Source: Actinomycetes bacterium
GTDB lineage: Bacteria > Actinomycetota > Actinomycetes > Prado026
Assembly: GCA_025455945.1 (NCBI GenBank)
Contig: JALOLN010000117.1
Location: forward strand, 1 to 6,333
Length of the DNA stretch: 6,333 bases
Reading direction: 5' to 3'
Position 1 is the first letter of the stretch; every line of letters begins with the position of its first letter. Shown one piece after another: positions 1 to 5,805 of the stretch. A program made the position numbers and the translations under genes. A model generated the notes under the pieces. That model did no database searches, had not been told where the DNA came from, and was given only the letters and a program-made list of their open reading frames with translations.

Positions 1-1
1 C

Positions 2-1177
2 GGGGTGCGCGGGCTGGCCGCCCGGCTCGCCGTGAGCGAGCGGCACCTGCACCGCAGCCTCGTCGCCGAGGTCGGCGTCGGGCCGCTGGCGCTGGCCCGG
101 ACACGGCGGGCGCAGACGGCGCGGCTGCTGGTCGACCAGACGCCGCTGCCCCTGTCCGAGGTCGCGTTCGCCGCGGGCTTCGCGAGCATCCGCCAGTTCA
201 ACGACGTCATGCGGGCGGAGTTCGGCTGCGCGCCGTCGCTGCTGCGTCGGAGTCCGTCCGCGACCGCCGAGGGCGGTCGGGCGGCGGGCGGCGGGCTGGT
301 GCTGCGCCTGGTGCACCGTGAGCCGTTCGCGGCACCGCACCTGCTGGCGTTCCTGGCGGCTCGGGCGGTCCCGGGGCTCGAGTCGGCCGGCGACGCCGGC
401 TACCGGCGGGTCGTGCGGACGCCGCACGGTCCCGGCCTGTTCGCCGCCACCCCGGTGCCCGGCGCCGGCCACGTCGTCGTCCGGCTGCACCTGCCGGACC
501 TGGCGGACCTGGCCACGGTGGTGGCCCGGGTCCGGCGGCTGCTCGACCTCGACGCCGACCCGGCGGCCGTCGACCCGGCGCTGGCCGCCGACCCGGCGCT
601 GGCCCCCCTCGTCGCCGCACGGCCGGGGCTGCGCGTGCCGGGAGCGGTCGACGGCTTCGAGCTCGCGGTCCGCGCCGTGCTCGGCCAGCAGGTGTCCGTC
701 GCCGGGGCGCGCACGCTCGCCGGCCGGCTGGTGGCCGCGCTGGGGGAGCCGCTGTCCGCCGTCCCCACCGAGGAGGGTGCAGCGGGGCTGACCCACGCGT
801 TCCCCACCGCCACCGAGGTCGCCACCGCCGACCTCGGCGCGCTCGGCCTGACCACCGCCCGCCGGCGCGCGCTGCAGGCGCTGGCCGCCGAGGTGGCCGA
901 GGGGCGGCTGTCCCTCGACCCCGGCGCCGACCGGGCCCAGACCCGCACCCGGCTGCTCGCACTGCCCGGCATCGGCCCCTGGACGGCGGAGTACGCGGCG
1001 CTGCGGGCGCTGGCCGACCCGGACGCCTGGCCCGGGACCGACCTCGTGCTGCGTCGGCGGGTGGCCGCCCGGGGGGCCGACCCGGACCGGTGGCGGCCCT
1101 GGCGCGGCTACGGCGCCGTCCACCTGTGGGCGGACGCCGCGACGGCGGACCCCACGACGACGAAGGAGACCCCATGA
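2..1177 (+). CDS. alkA: AraC-type HTH / AlkA DNA-3-methyladenine glycosylase fusion (5' truncated)
   Basis: DNA repair glycosylase that excises N-alkylated purines, fused to an Ada-like AraC helix-turn-helix region. The frame is open to the left edge, so the first GTG (5-7) is probably not the real start. In the actinobacterial family a zinc-binding AdaA phosphotriester-sensing domain normally precedes the HTH; here it would lie outside the window. Residues are counted from GTG 5: double HTH at about 1-82; AlkA N-terminal beta domain at about 95-205; helical HhH-GPD core at about 212-380. The helix-hairpin-helix LPGIGPW is at 320-326, followed exactly 20 residues later by Asp346, the same W-to-D spacing as Trp218/Asp238 of E. 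coli AlkA. RPWRGY and HLW375 match the C-terminal KPWRSY/HIW272 motif. The stretch between Asp346 and RPW is several residues shorter than in E. coli AlkA. The stop overlaps the ogt start, so the two are co-transcribed. Domain assignment is secure; the sensor domain is inference. Confidence 0.9.
   Translation, partial: GVRGLAARLAVSERHLHRSLVAEVGVGPLALARTRRAQTARLLVDQTPLPLSEVAFAAGFASIRQFNDVMRAEFGCAPSLLRRSPSATAEGGRAAGGGLVLRLVHREPFAAPHLLAFLAARAVPGLESAGDAGYRRVVRTPHGPGLFAATPVPGAGHVVVRLHLPDLADLATVVARVRRLLDLDADPAAVDPALAADPALAPLVAARPGLRVPGAVDGFELAVRAVLGQQVSVAGARTLAGRLVAALGEPLSAVPTEEGAAGLTHAFPTATEVATADLGALGLTTARRRALQALAAEVAEGRLSLDPGADRAQTRTRLLALPGIGPWTAEYAALRALADPDAWPGTDLVLRRRVAARGADPDRWRPWRGYGAVHLWADAATADPTTTKETP
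1162..1168 (+). promoter_or_regulatory. Ribosome binding site of ogt
   Basis: GAAGGAG lies five bases before the ATG at 1174, inside the last codons of the upstream glycosylase gene. It decides the ogt start: the reading frame is open further upstream (to about 1090), but that extension only overlaps the glycosylase gene and does not look like protein of this family. Confidence 0.75.
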
Positions 1178-1680
1178 CCCGCCCGCTGGACGCCCTCACC
1201 GTGCCGACGCCCGTCGGTGACCTCGTCGTGCTCGTCGACGACGACGGCGCCGTCGTCGCGTCGGGCTTCTCCGACCTCGACGACGTGGTCGGCCGGCTCG
1301 CCCCCGACCTCGCCGGCCGCGGCGTGCGGCGGTGCGCGGAGTCCGGCGGGGTGGCCGCCGCCGTCCGGGCGTGGCTGGCCGGCGACCTGCGGGCCCTGGA
1401 CGCGGTGGCGGTCCGGCAGCCCGGCGGCCCGTTCCTGCAGCAGGCCTGGGCCGCGATGCGGCGGATCCCGCCGGGCACGACGTGGACGTACGCCGAGCTC
1501 GCTGCTCAGGCCGGCCGCCCGGCCGCCGTCCGTGCCGCAGGCAGCGCGTGCGCCCGCAACCTCGTCGCCCCGTTCGTGCCGTGCCACCGGGTGGTGCGCA
1601 GCGACGGGACGCTCGGTGGCTACTTCTACGGCCTGCCGGCCAAGGAGTGGCTGCTCCGGCACGAGGGGGCGACGGGATGA
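1174..1680 (+). CDS. ogt: Methylated-DNA--[protein]-cysteine S-methyltransferase
   Basis: Suicidal repair protein that moves the alkyl group from O6-alkylguanine (and O4-alkylthymine) in DNA to its own cysteine. The product is 168 aa, usual for Ogt/AdaB. Residues 1-80 form the variable N-terminal domain. Residues 85-166 form the DNA-binding and active-site domain: IPPGTTWTYAELA at 98-110, the arginine-finger region with Arg120, Asn129, the active-site motif PCHRVV with acceptor Cys137, then GTLGGY at 145-150 and KEWLLRHEG at 157-165. One deviation is Leu130 after Asn129, where many family members have NP. The start at 1174 rests on ATG, the Shine-Dalgarno, the homology boundary and the 4-bp ATGA overlap with the glycosylase stop, which suggests translational coupling. 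M. tuberculosis has the same alkA-ogt neighbourhood (Rv1317c-Rv1316c), so this is a split version of the E. coli Ada functions. Confidence 0.96.
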   Translation: MTRPLDALTVPTPVGDLVVLVDDDGAVVASGFSDLDDVVGRLAPDLAGRGVRRCAESGGVAAAVRAWLAGDLRALDAVAVRQPGGPFLQQAWAAMRRIPPGTTWTYAELAAQAGRPAAVRAAGSACARNLVAPFVPCHRVVRSDGTLGGYFYGLPAKEWLLRHEGATG

Positions 1681-1706
1681 CCGCTGTCGCACCCGCTCGC
1701 TAGGGT
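1677..1706 (+). promoter_or_regulatory. Possible promoter of the TPM-pspA operon
   Basis: A -35-like ATGACC at 1677-1682 (overlapping the ogt stop) is followed after 18 bp by TAGGGT at 1701-1706, a common actinobacterial -10 form (TANNNT). Transcription would start near 1713, just ahead of the AGGAGG at 1721-1726. It is the only short intergenic space before the operon, which favours it, but it is a consensus match only and read-through from ogt is also possible. Confidence 0.4.
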
Positions 1707-1731
1707 TCGAAGCGGGCTCGAGGAGGTCGTC

Positions 1732-3732
1732 GTGGGCAGGGTGCCTCGCTGGGTGCGGACGGTCGGCGCGGCCGGCCTGGCCGTCCTCGTCGTGGCCGGG
1801 CTGCCCACCGCGGCCGGCGCCACCGCACCGTTCCGGCTCCAGGCCCAGGTGACCGACGAGGTCGGCGCGCTGGAGGGGCGCACCGCCGAGGTGGAGGAGG
1901 CCCTGGACCGGCTGCAGTCCGAGCACGACGTCCAGCTGTGGGTCGCCTACGTCGACTCCTTCGACGGGGTCGGCGCCCAGGAGTGGACCGACCGGACGGC
2001 GACGATCAGCGACCTCGGCCTCAACGACGTCCTGCTCGCCGTCGCGACGGGGGACCGCGCCTACGCCTACTCCGTCGACGAGCAGTTCCCGCTCACCGAC
2101 GAGCAGCTGGCAGCCGTGGCGACGCAGGACATCGAGCCACGGCTCGCCGACGAGGACTGGGCGGGCGCCGTGGTGGCCGCCGCGGACGGCTACGCGGCGG
2201 CGCTCTCCGGCGAGTCCGAGCCGGGCGACGACGGCTCCCGCGGGGGCGGGCTCGGCACTCTCCTCGTCGTGGGGCTCCTGGTCGTGGGGGGCATCGCGGT
2301 ACTCGGCCTGGTGCTGTCCCGACGCCGGAAGCGGCCTGCTTCCGCGGGAGCGGGCGGCAGCGCCCCCGCCGACGAGCTCGCGGCCCTGCCCCTGGACGAG
2401 CTGGCCCGGCGGGCCAACAGCCTGCTCATCGAGACCGACGACGCGGTGAAGACCAGCGAGCAGGAGCTCGGCTTCGCCGTCGCGGAGTTCGGCGAGGGGC
2501 ACGTCGGCCCGTTCCGGGTGGCGCTGGACGACGCCCGTGCGGCGCTCGCCGCCGCCTTCGAGGTCAAGCAGCGGCTCGACGACAGCGAGCCCGAGGACGA
2601 GCCCACCCGGCGGGCGATGCTCGTCGACATCGTGCAGCGCACCTCCCAGGCCAACGAGCGCCTCGACGAGCAGGTCGACGCGTTCGACACCCTGCGGGAC
2701 CTCGTGGCCCGCGCCCCGGAGGTGCTCGCCGCGGTGTCCGCCCGGGCCGGTGAGCTGGACGGCCGGCTGGCCCGGTCCCGGGCGGTCGTGGAGGGGCTCG
2801 CCGGGCAGTACCCCCCCGGCGCCCTGGCCACGGTCCGGGGCAACCTCGACCAGGCGGTCGAGCGGCTGGGCTTCGCGCGCACGGCGGTGGCCCAGGCGGA
2901 GGCCGACCTCGCGGCCGGCGCCAAGCCGCCGGCGGTGGCGGGCGCGCGGGCCGCCGAGGAGGCCGTGGCCCAGGTGGCGGCCCTGCTGGACTCCGTCGAC
3001 CGGGCCGGCACCGACCTCGCCGACGCCCGGGACCGGCTGCCCGGCGTCCTCGTCGAGACCGACCAGGACGTCGCAGCGGCCCGGGCCGCGCTCGCCCAGG
3101 GCGACCGGCCGGACCTCGCCGCGGCCGCCGCCGCCGCGGAGGCGGCCGCCGCCGCCGTGCGGGCCGAGCCGGCGGACCGCCTCGACCCGATCGCCGCCCT
3201 GCGCCGGCTCACCGAGGCCGACTCCGCGCTCGACACGGCGCTGGCCGACCTGCGCGAGGACCAGGAGCGCGACCGGCGGACCCGGGCCACCCTCGACCAG
3301 GCCCTGCTCACCGCCCGGGCCGGGGTCGCAGCGGCGGCCGACTTCATCACCACCCGCCGGGGTGCGGTCGGCGCCGAGGCCCGGACCCGGCTGTCGGAGG
3401 CGCAGCGGCACCTCGAGCAGGCGGTGGCGCTGGCCCCGTCGGACCCGCAGACCGCACTCGGCCACGCCCAGCAGGCCGACGTCCTGGCGGAGCAGGCCGG
3501 TCAGCTGGCGCAGGCCGACGTCGCGCGCTGGCAGCCCCCGAGCGGGCCCGGCGGCGGCCGCAGCGGGGGCGGCGGGATGGGCGCCGCCGGCGCCGTGCTC
3601 GGCGGCATCCTCATCGACAGCCTGCTGCGCGGGGGCGGCGGCAGGGGCGGGTTCGGCGGCGGGGGGCTCGGGCCGGGCAGCTTCGGCGGCGGCGGCACGA
3701 GGGGCCGCCGTGGTGGAGGAGGAAGGTTCTAG
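1732..3732 (+). CDS. TPM-domain membrane protein with long cytoplasmic helical region and Gly-rich tail
   Basis: 666 aa, GTG start with AGGAGG (1721-1726) five bases before it. Residues 1-32 are a signal peptide: Arg-containing n-region, hydrophobic core at 11-24, AxA-type cleavage near residue 30 or 32. Residues 38-158 match the TPM (DUF477/Psb32-YgcG) fold: DEVGAL near the start, a central stretch with LNDVLLAVATGDRAYAYSVDE, then LTDEQL and a DIEPRLADEDW-type segment. A Gly/Ser/Asp linker leads to a transmembrane helix at 174-195, followed by RRRKR at 197-201, so the rest (about 205-600) should be cytoplasmic. That part is Ala/Glu/Asp/Arg-rich, almost entirely helical and probably coiled coil, with a poly-Ala stretch around 463-478. 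Residues 604-666 are Gly-rich, with a short hydrophobic insert (VLGGILIDSLL) and a GGGGxGGF-like ending typical of TPM proteins. It is co-directional with pspA 73 bp downstream. TPM proteins have been linked to phosphatase-like activity, photosystem repair and envelope functions; the role here is unknown, and an envelope-stress link is inferred from pspA. Confidence 0.88.
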   Translation: MGRVPRWVRTVGAAGLAVLVVAGLPTAAGATAPFRLQAQVTDEVGALEGRTAEVEEALDRLQSEHDVQLWVAYVDSFDGVGAQEWTDRTATISDLGLNDVLLAVATGDRAYAYSVDEQFPLTDEQLAAVATQDIEPRLADEDWAGAVVAAADGYAAALSGESEPGDDGSRGGGLGTLLVVGLLVVGGIAVLGLVLSRRRKRPASAGAGGSAPADELAALPLDELARRANSLLIETDDAVKTSEQELGFAVAEFGEGHVGPFRVALDDARAALAAAFEVKQRLDDSEPEDEPTRRAMLVDIVQRTSQANERLDEQVDAFDTLRDLVARAPEVLAAVSARAGELDGRLARSRAVVEGLAGQYPPGALATVRGNLDQAVERLGFARTAVAQAEADLAAGAKPPAVAGARAAEEAVAQVAALLDSVDRAGTDLADARDRLPGVLVETDQDVAAARAALAQGDRPDLAAAAAAAEAAAAAVRAEPADRLDPIAALRRLTEADSALDTALADLREDQERDRRTRATLDQALLTARAGVAAAADFITTRRGAVGAEARTRLSEAQRHLEQAVALAPSDPQTALGHAQQADVLAEQAGQLAQADVARWQPPSGPGGGRSGGGGMGAAGAVLGGILIDSLLRGGGGRGGFGGGGLGPGSFGGGGTRGRRGGGGRF

Positions 3733-3767
3733 CGACCCCCCGACCCCGGGGCGGGCGACGCGGCGAG

Positions 3768-3789
3768 GCGGCCGGACACCTCCGGCCGC
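3768..3789 (+). promoter_or_regulatory. Perfect hairpin between the TPM gene and pspA
   Basis: GCGGCCGGA (3768-3776), loop CACC, TCCGGCCGC (3781-3789): a perfect 9-bp, almost all-GC stem with a four-base loop. It starts 36 bases after the TPM stop and ends two bases before the pspA Shine-Dalgarno at 3792. No T-tract follows, so it is not a canonical intrinsic terminator. It could reduce read-through, protect a processed pspA transcript, or limit ribosome access. Structure is seen directly; function is inference. Confidence 0.6.
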
Positions 3790-3805
3790 ACGGAAGGAGT
3801 GCACG

Positions 3806-4549
3806 ATGGCGGAGTCCATCCTGGGCCGAGTGGCGCAGCTGGCGCGGGCGAACATCAACGCGCTGCTGGACAGCGCCGAGGACCCGGAGAAGATGCTCGA
3901 CCAGATGATCCGGGACTACACCTCCAACATCCGGGAGGCGGAGGAGGCCGTCGCCACGACGATCGGCAACCTGCGCCTCATCGAGGGCGACCACCGGGAG
4001 GCCCTCGAGGCGGCCCGCGGGTGGGGCGCCAAGGCATCGGCGGCCAGCGCCAAGGCGGACCAGCTGCGCGCCGCCGGGAGCGCGGCGGAGGCGGACAAGT
4101 TCGACAACCTCACCAAGCTGGCGCTGCACAAGCAGCTGGACTTCGAGCAGCAGGCGTCCGGCTACGAGCCCACGATCGCCCAGCAGACCCAGGTGGTCGA
4201 GAAGCTCAAGACCGGCCTGGAGCAGATGAAGGGCAAGCTCTCCCAGCTGCAGAGCAAGCGCAACGAGCTGGTGGCGCGGGCGAAGATGGCCGAGGCGACC
4301 AACCAGGTCCAGGACGCGCTGAAGAGCGTCAACGTCATGGACCCGACCAGCGAGCTGAGCCGCTTCGAGGAGAAGATCAAGCGCGAGGAGGCCCGGGCCA
4401 TCGGCAGCGCCGAGCTCGCGGCGTCCTCCCTCGACGCCCAGTTCGAGTCCCTGGAGGAGCTCACGGACGAGGCCGAGGTCGAGGCCCGGCTGGCCGCGCT
4501 CAAGGGCCAGGCGGCTCCGGCCGCGATCGAGGCGCCCCCGTCGGCGTAG
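3806..4549 (+). CDS. pspA: PspA/IM30 (Vipp1-like) family membrane-stress protein
   Basis: Peripheral inner-membrane protein of the PspA/IM30/LiaH/Vipp1 family, which oligomerise on stressed membranes and limit damage. 247 aa, within the usual family range. ATG start with GGAAGGAG (3792-3799) six bases before it. Residues 1-20 form the amphipathic membrane-binding helix, followed by the hallmark RANINALLDSAEDPEKML (14-31), closer to Vipp1-type sequences than to E. coli PspA. Residues 25-220 are one long charged helical/coiled-coil scaffold, with heptad-like QQTQVVEKLKTGLEQMKGKL in the middle. The last 15 residues are an Ala/Pro tail. No PspF-type activator or PspB/C gene is in the window. The upstream neighbour is the TPM membrane protein, likely in the same transcript, whose cytoplasmic helices are a plausible (inferred) partner. 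The identity is clear; the stress that induces it is not visible. Confidence 0.95.
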   Translation: MAESILGRVAQLARANINALLDSAEDPEKMLDQMIRDYTSNIREAEEAVATTIGNLRLIEGDHREALEAARGWGAKASAASAKADQLRAAGSAAEADKFDNLTKLALHKQLDFEQQASGYEPTIAQQTQVVEKLKTGLEQMKGKLSQLQSKRNELVARAKMAEATNQVQDALKSVNVMDPTSELSRFEEKIKREEARAIGSAELAASSLDAQFESLEELTDEAEVEARLAALKGQAAPAAIEAPPSA

Positions 4550-4568
4550 CCCGGACGGGTCGCCGCTC
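4550..4568. other. 19-bp convergent gap without visible terminator
   Basis: Only 19 bases separate the pspA stop from the stop of the oppositely oriented DAHP synthase gene. The only self-complementary piece is CCCG-GA-CGGG (4550-4559), too small and with no T-tract on either strand. Transcripts from both sides probably overlap at their 3' ends. Confidence 0.5.
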
Positions 4569-5615
4569 CTAGTCGGTCACCGCGTCGGCTGCCGGGCGCC
4601 GGCCCAGCAGCGGGGGCAGCTGCCGTACAGCGGCGGCGAGGGCCCGCAGGTCCGCGTCCACCAGGGCCTGCGGGCCGTCGACGAGCGCGGTGTCCGGGTC
4701 GGGGTGGACGTCGACGATGATGCCGTCGGCGCCGACCGCGATCGCGGCGCGGGACAGTGGCACGACGAGGTCCCGGCGGCCGCCGGAGTGCGACGGGTCG
4801 ACCACGACCGGCAGGTGCGACAGCGAGTGCGCCACCGGGACCGCCGAGATGTCGAGGGTGTTGCGCGTGGACCGCTCGAACGTGCGGATGCCCCGCTCGC
4901 ACAGCACGATGTCGAGGTTGCCCCGCTGGGCGACGTACTCGGCCGCCATCAGCCACTCCTCGATCGTGGCGTTCATGCCCCGCTTGAGCATCACCGGCCG
5001 GCCCACCGACCCCACGGCCTGCAGCAGCGCGAAGTTCGCCATGTTGCGGGTGCCCACCTGCAGCATGTCCGCGTAGGAGGCGACGAGGTCCACGTCGCTG
5101 GCGTCCACGACCTCCGTGACGACCGGCAGCCCGGTCTCGGCCCGGACGTCGGCGAGGATGCGCAGCCCGGCCTCGCCGAGCCCCTGGAACGCATACGGCG
5201 AGGTCCGCGGCTTGAACGCTCCGCCGCGCAGCAGGGTGGCACCGGCCGCCTGCGCCATCCGCGCGGCGTCCAGCGTCTGCTCGGCCGTCTCGACCGCGCA
5301 CGGCCCGGCGATGAGCGTGAACGTGTCCGGGCCGATGGGCACACGGTGCCCGGCCGGGCCCACCCACACCGTGGACATCTCCCGGTGGTGCTGGCGCGAC
5401 ACCAGCTTGTAGGGCGCGGAGATGCGGACGACCTCGCTCACCCCGGGCATGCCGCGCAGGTTCAGCGACCCGAAGCCCTCGACGTCGCCGACCAGGCCGA
5501 CGATCGTGCGGGACACGCCCCGGCTGACGAAGGCCTCCCCACCGGCGGCCTCGACACGGGCGACGACGGCGGCGACGTCGGCGTCGGTGGCGTCGGGTGC
5601 CATGACCACGACCAT
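4569..5615 (-). CDS. aroF: 3-deoxy-7-phosphoheptulonate (DAHP) synthase, type I-beta
   Basis: Condenses phosphoenolpyruvate and erythrose 4-phosphate to DAHP, the first step towards chorismate and the aromatic amino acids. 348 aa. Residues 1-72 form a ferredoxin-like (ACT-like) regulatory domain as in the Thermotoga maritima enzyme, where it mediates Tyr/Phe feedback; the barrel spans about 95-335. Visible motifs: IAGPCAVE (102-109), LRGGAFKPRTSPYAFQG (129-145), QVGTRNMAN (186-194), MLKRG (209-213), CERGIRTFE (239-247), VVDPSHSGGRRD (271-282) and VDVHPDPDTALVDGPQAL (301-318). Metal ligands by a constant +4 offset from T. maritima Cys102/His272/Glu298/Asp309 are Cys106, His276, Asp302 and Asp313; the Glu is thus Asp here. 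The start at 5615 follows GAGGAG with good spacing; Met5 (5603) is the only close alternative. The gene stands alone, convergent with pspA and divergent from the molybdoenzyme. The E. coli-style symbol is for orientation only. Confidence 0.95.
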   Translation of the reverse strand: MVVVMAPDATDADVAAVVARVEAAGGEAFVSRGVSRTIVGLVGDVEGFGSLNLRGMPGVSEVVRISAPYKLVSRQHHREMSTVWVGPAGHRVPIGPDTFTLIAGPCAVETAEQTLDAARMAQAAGATLLRGGAFKPRTSPYAFQGLGEAGLRILADVRAETGLPVVTEVVDASDVDLVASYADMLQVGTRNMANFALLQAVGSVGRPVMLKRGMNATIEEWLMAAEYVAQRGNLDIVLCERGIRTFERSTRNTLDISAVPVAHSLSHLPVVVDPSHSGGRRDLVVPLSRAAIAVGADGIIVDVHPDPDTALVDGPQALVDADLRALAAAVRQLPPLLGRRPAADAVTD

Positions 5616-5620
5616 CAGCT

Positions 5621-5627
5621 GCTCCTC
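5621..5627 (-). promoter_or_regulatory. Ribosome binding site of the DAHP synthase gene
   Basis: Read on the minus strand, GAGGAGC lies six bases before the ATG at 5615. It favours that ATG over the in-frame ATG four codons downstream (5603). A short upstream frame ends in a TGA whose last base is the A of this ATG. Confidence 0.65.
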
Positions 5628-5637
5628 ATGACGAAGC

Positions 5638-5658
5638 AGCCCCGGGGTCTTCGGGGCT
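5638..5658 (-). promoter_or_regulatory. Hairpin in the presumed 5' UTR of the DAHP synthase gene
   Basis: Minus strand AGCCCCG, seven-base loop AAGACCC, CGGGGCT: a perfect 7-bp stem ending 11 bases before the Shine-Dalgarno. Inside it, CCCCGGGG (5640-5647) is itself a palindrome, so an alternative fold is possible. There is no T-run after it in either direction, so a plain terminator is unlikely. A leader structure affecting translation or RNA stability is a reasonable guess. Confidence 0.45.
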
Positions 5659-5660
5659 CT

Positions 5661-5668
5661 CCACGTGG
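5661..5668. repeat. Palindrome CCACGTGG near the presumed transcript start of the DAHP synthase gene
   Basis: A perfect 8-bp palindrome about 10-17 bases downstream of the presumed transcript start on the minus strand. It shares the CCAC/GTGG half-sites with the inverted repeat at 5720-5734, about 60 bp away. In a sequence this GC-rich an 8-bp palindrome can occur by chance. Confidence 0.3.
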
Positions 5669-5684
5669 TGGGGTCTGTGCGGTC

Positions 5685-5690
5685 AGTCTA
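5685..5690 (-). promoter_or_regulatory. Possible -10 box for the DAHP synthase gene
   Basis: Minus-strand TAGACT fits the actinobacterial TANNNT -10 pattern and would place the transcript start near 5678, giving a 5' UTR of about 60 bases. The -35 position (about 5708-5713, ACCAGC on the minus strand) does not resemble TTGACA, so this promoter would be weak or need an activator. Confidence 0.35.
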
Positions 5691-5719
5691 CGGAGGGCTG
5701 TCCGCCCGCTGGTCGGGAG

Positions 5720-5734
5720 GTCCACCATGTGGAC
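5720..5734. repeat. Inverted repeat GTCCAC-CAT-GTGGAC in the divergent intergenic region
   Basis: Perfect 6-bp arms around a three-base spacer. It lies about 42-56 bases upstream of the presumed transcript start of the DAHP synthase gene and just ahead of a TAGGGG (5746-5751) that could serve as -10 for the rightward gene. A related palindrome, CCACGTGG, lies at 5661-5668. Position and symmetry suit an operator, but no regulator is known for it here. Confidence 0.4.
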
Positions 5735-5793
5735 GGCGGTGCGCCTAGGGGTGCGTCCGCGGGGGCCGAGGTGGCCTGCTCCGGGTGCTCTGC

Positions 5794-5798
5794 GAGGA
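5794..5798 (+). promoter_or_regulatory. Ribosome binding site of the sulfite-oxidase-like gene
   Basis: GAGGA lies seven bases before the GTG at 5806 and decides the start. An in-frame GTG at 5785 exists but has no well-placed Shine-Dalgarno, and an in-frame stop at 5746 closes the frame upstream. The overlapping GAGGAT (5794-5799) could also be read as a weak -10 for a leaderless transcript, which is less likely. Confidence 0.5.
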
Positions 5799-5805
5799 TC
5801 GGCGC

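Noticed and set aside
572..607. Tandem 18-bp near-repeat in the glycosylase gene, encoding DPALAA then DPALAP
   Set aside because: In-frame with one mismatch. The protein segment still looks like the normal family stretch before the PGLRVPG motif, so this is probably Ala/Pro-rich coincidence or a harmless old duplication.
3541..3732. GGC-rich stretch at the end of the TPM gene resembling a DNA repeat
   Set aside because: The repeats encode the Gly-rich tail common in TPM proteins and remain in frame to the stop, so they are protein low complexity and not a separate element.
2537..3805. Possible long N-terminal extension of pspA in the same frame
   Set aside because: The frame is open far upstream, but that part overlaps the TPM gene and translates to Pro/Arg/Ser-rich nonsense. 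The ATG at 3806 has a strong Shine-Dalgarno and begins exactly at the family's amphipathic helix.
1108..3858. A 916-codon open frame on the minus strand across ogt, the TPM gene and the start of pspA
   Set aside because: It is opposite well-recognised genes. Its translation is low-complexity Gly/Arg/Pro/Ala with no domain, as expected from the GC-rich antisense of biased codons.
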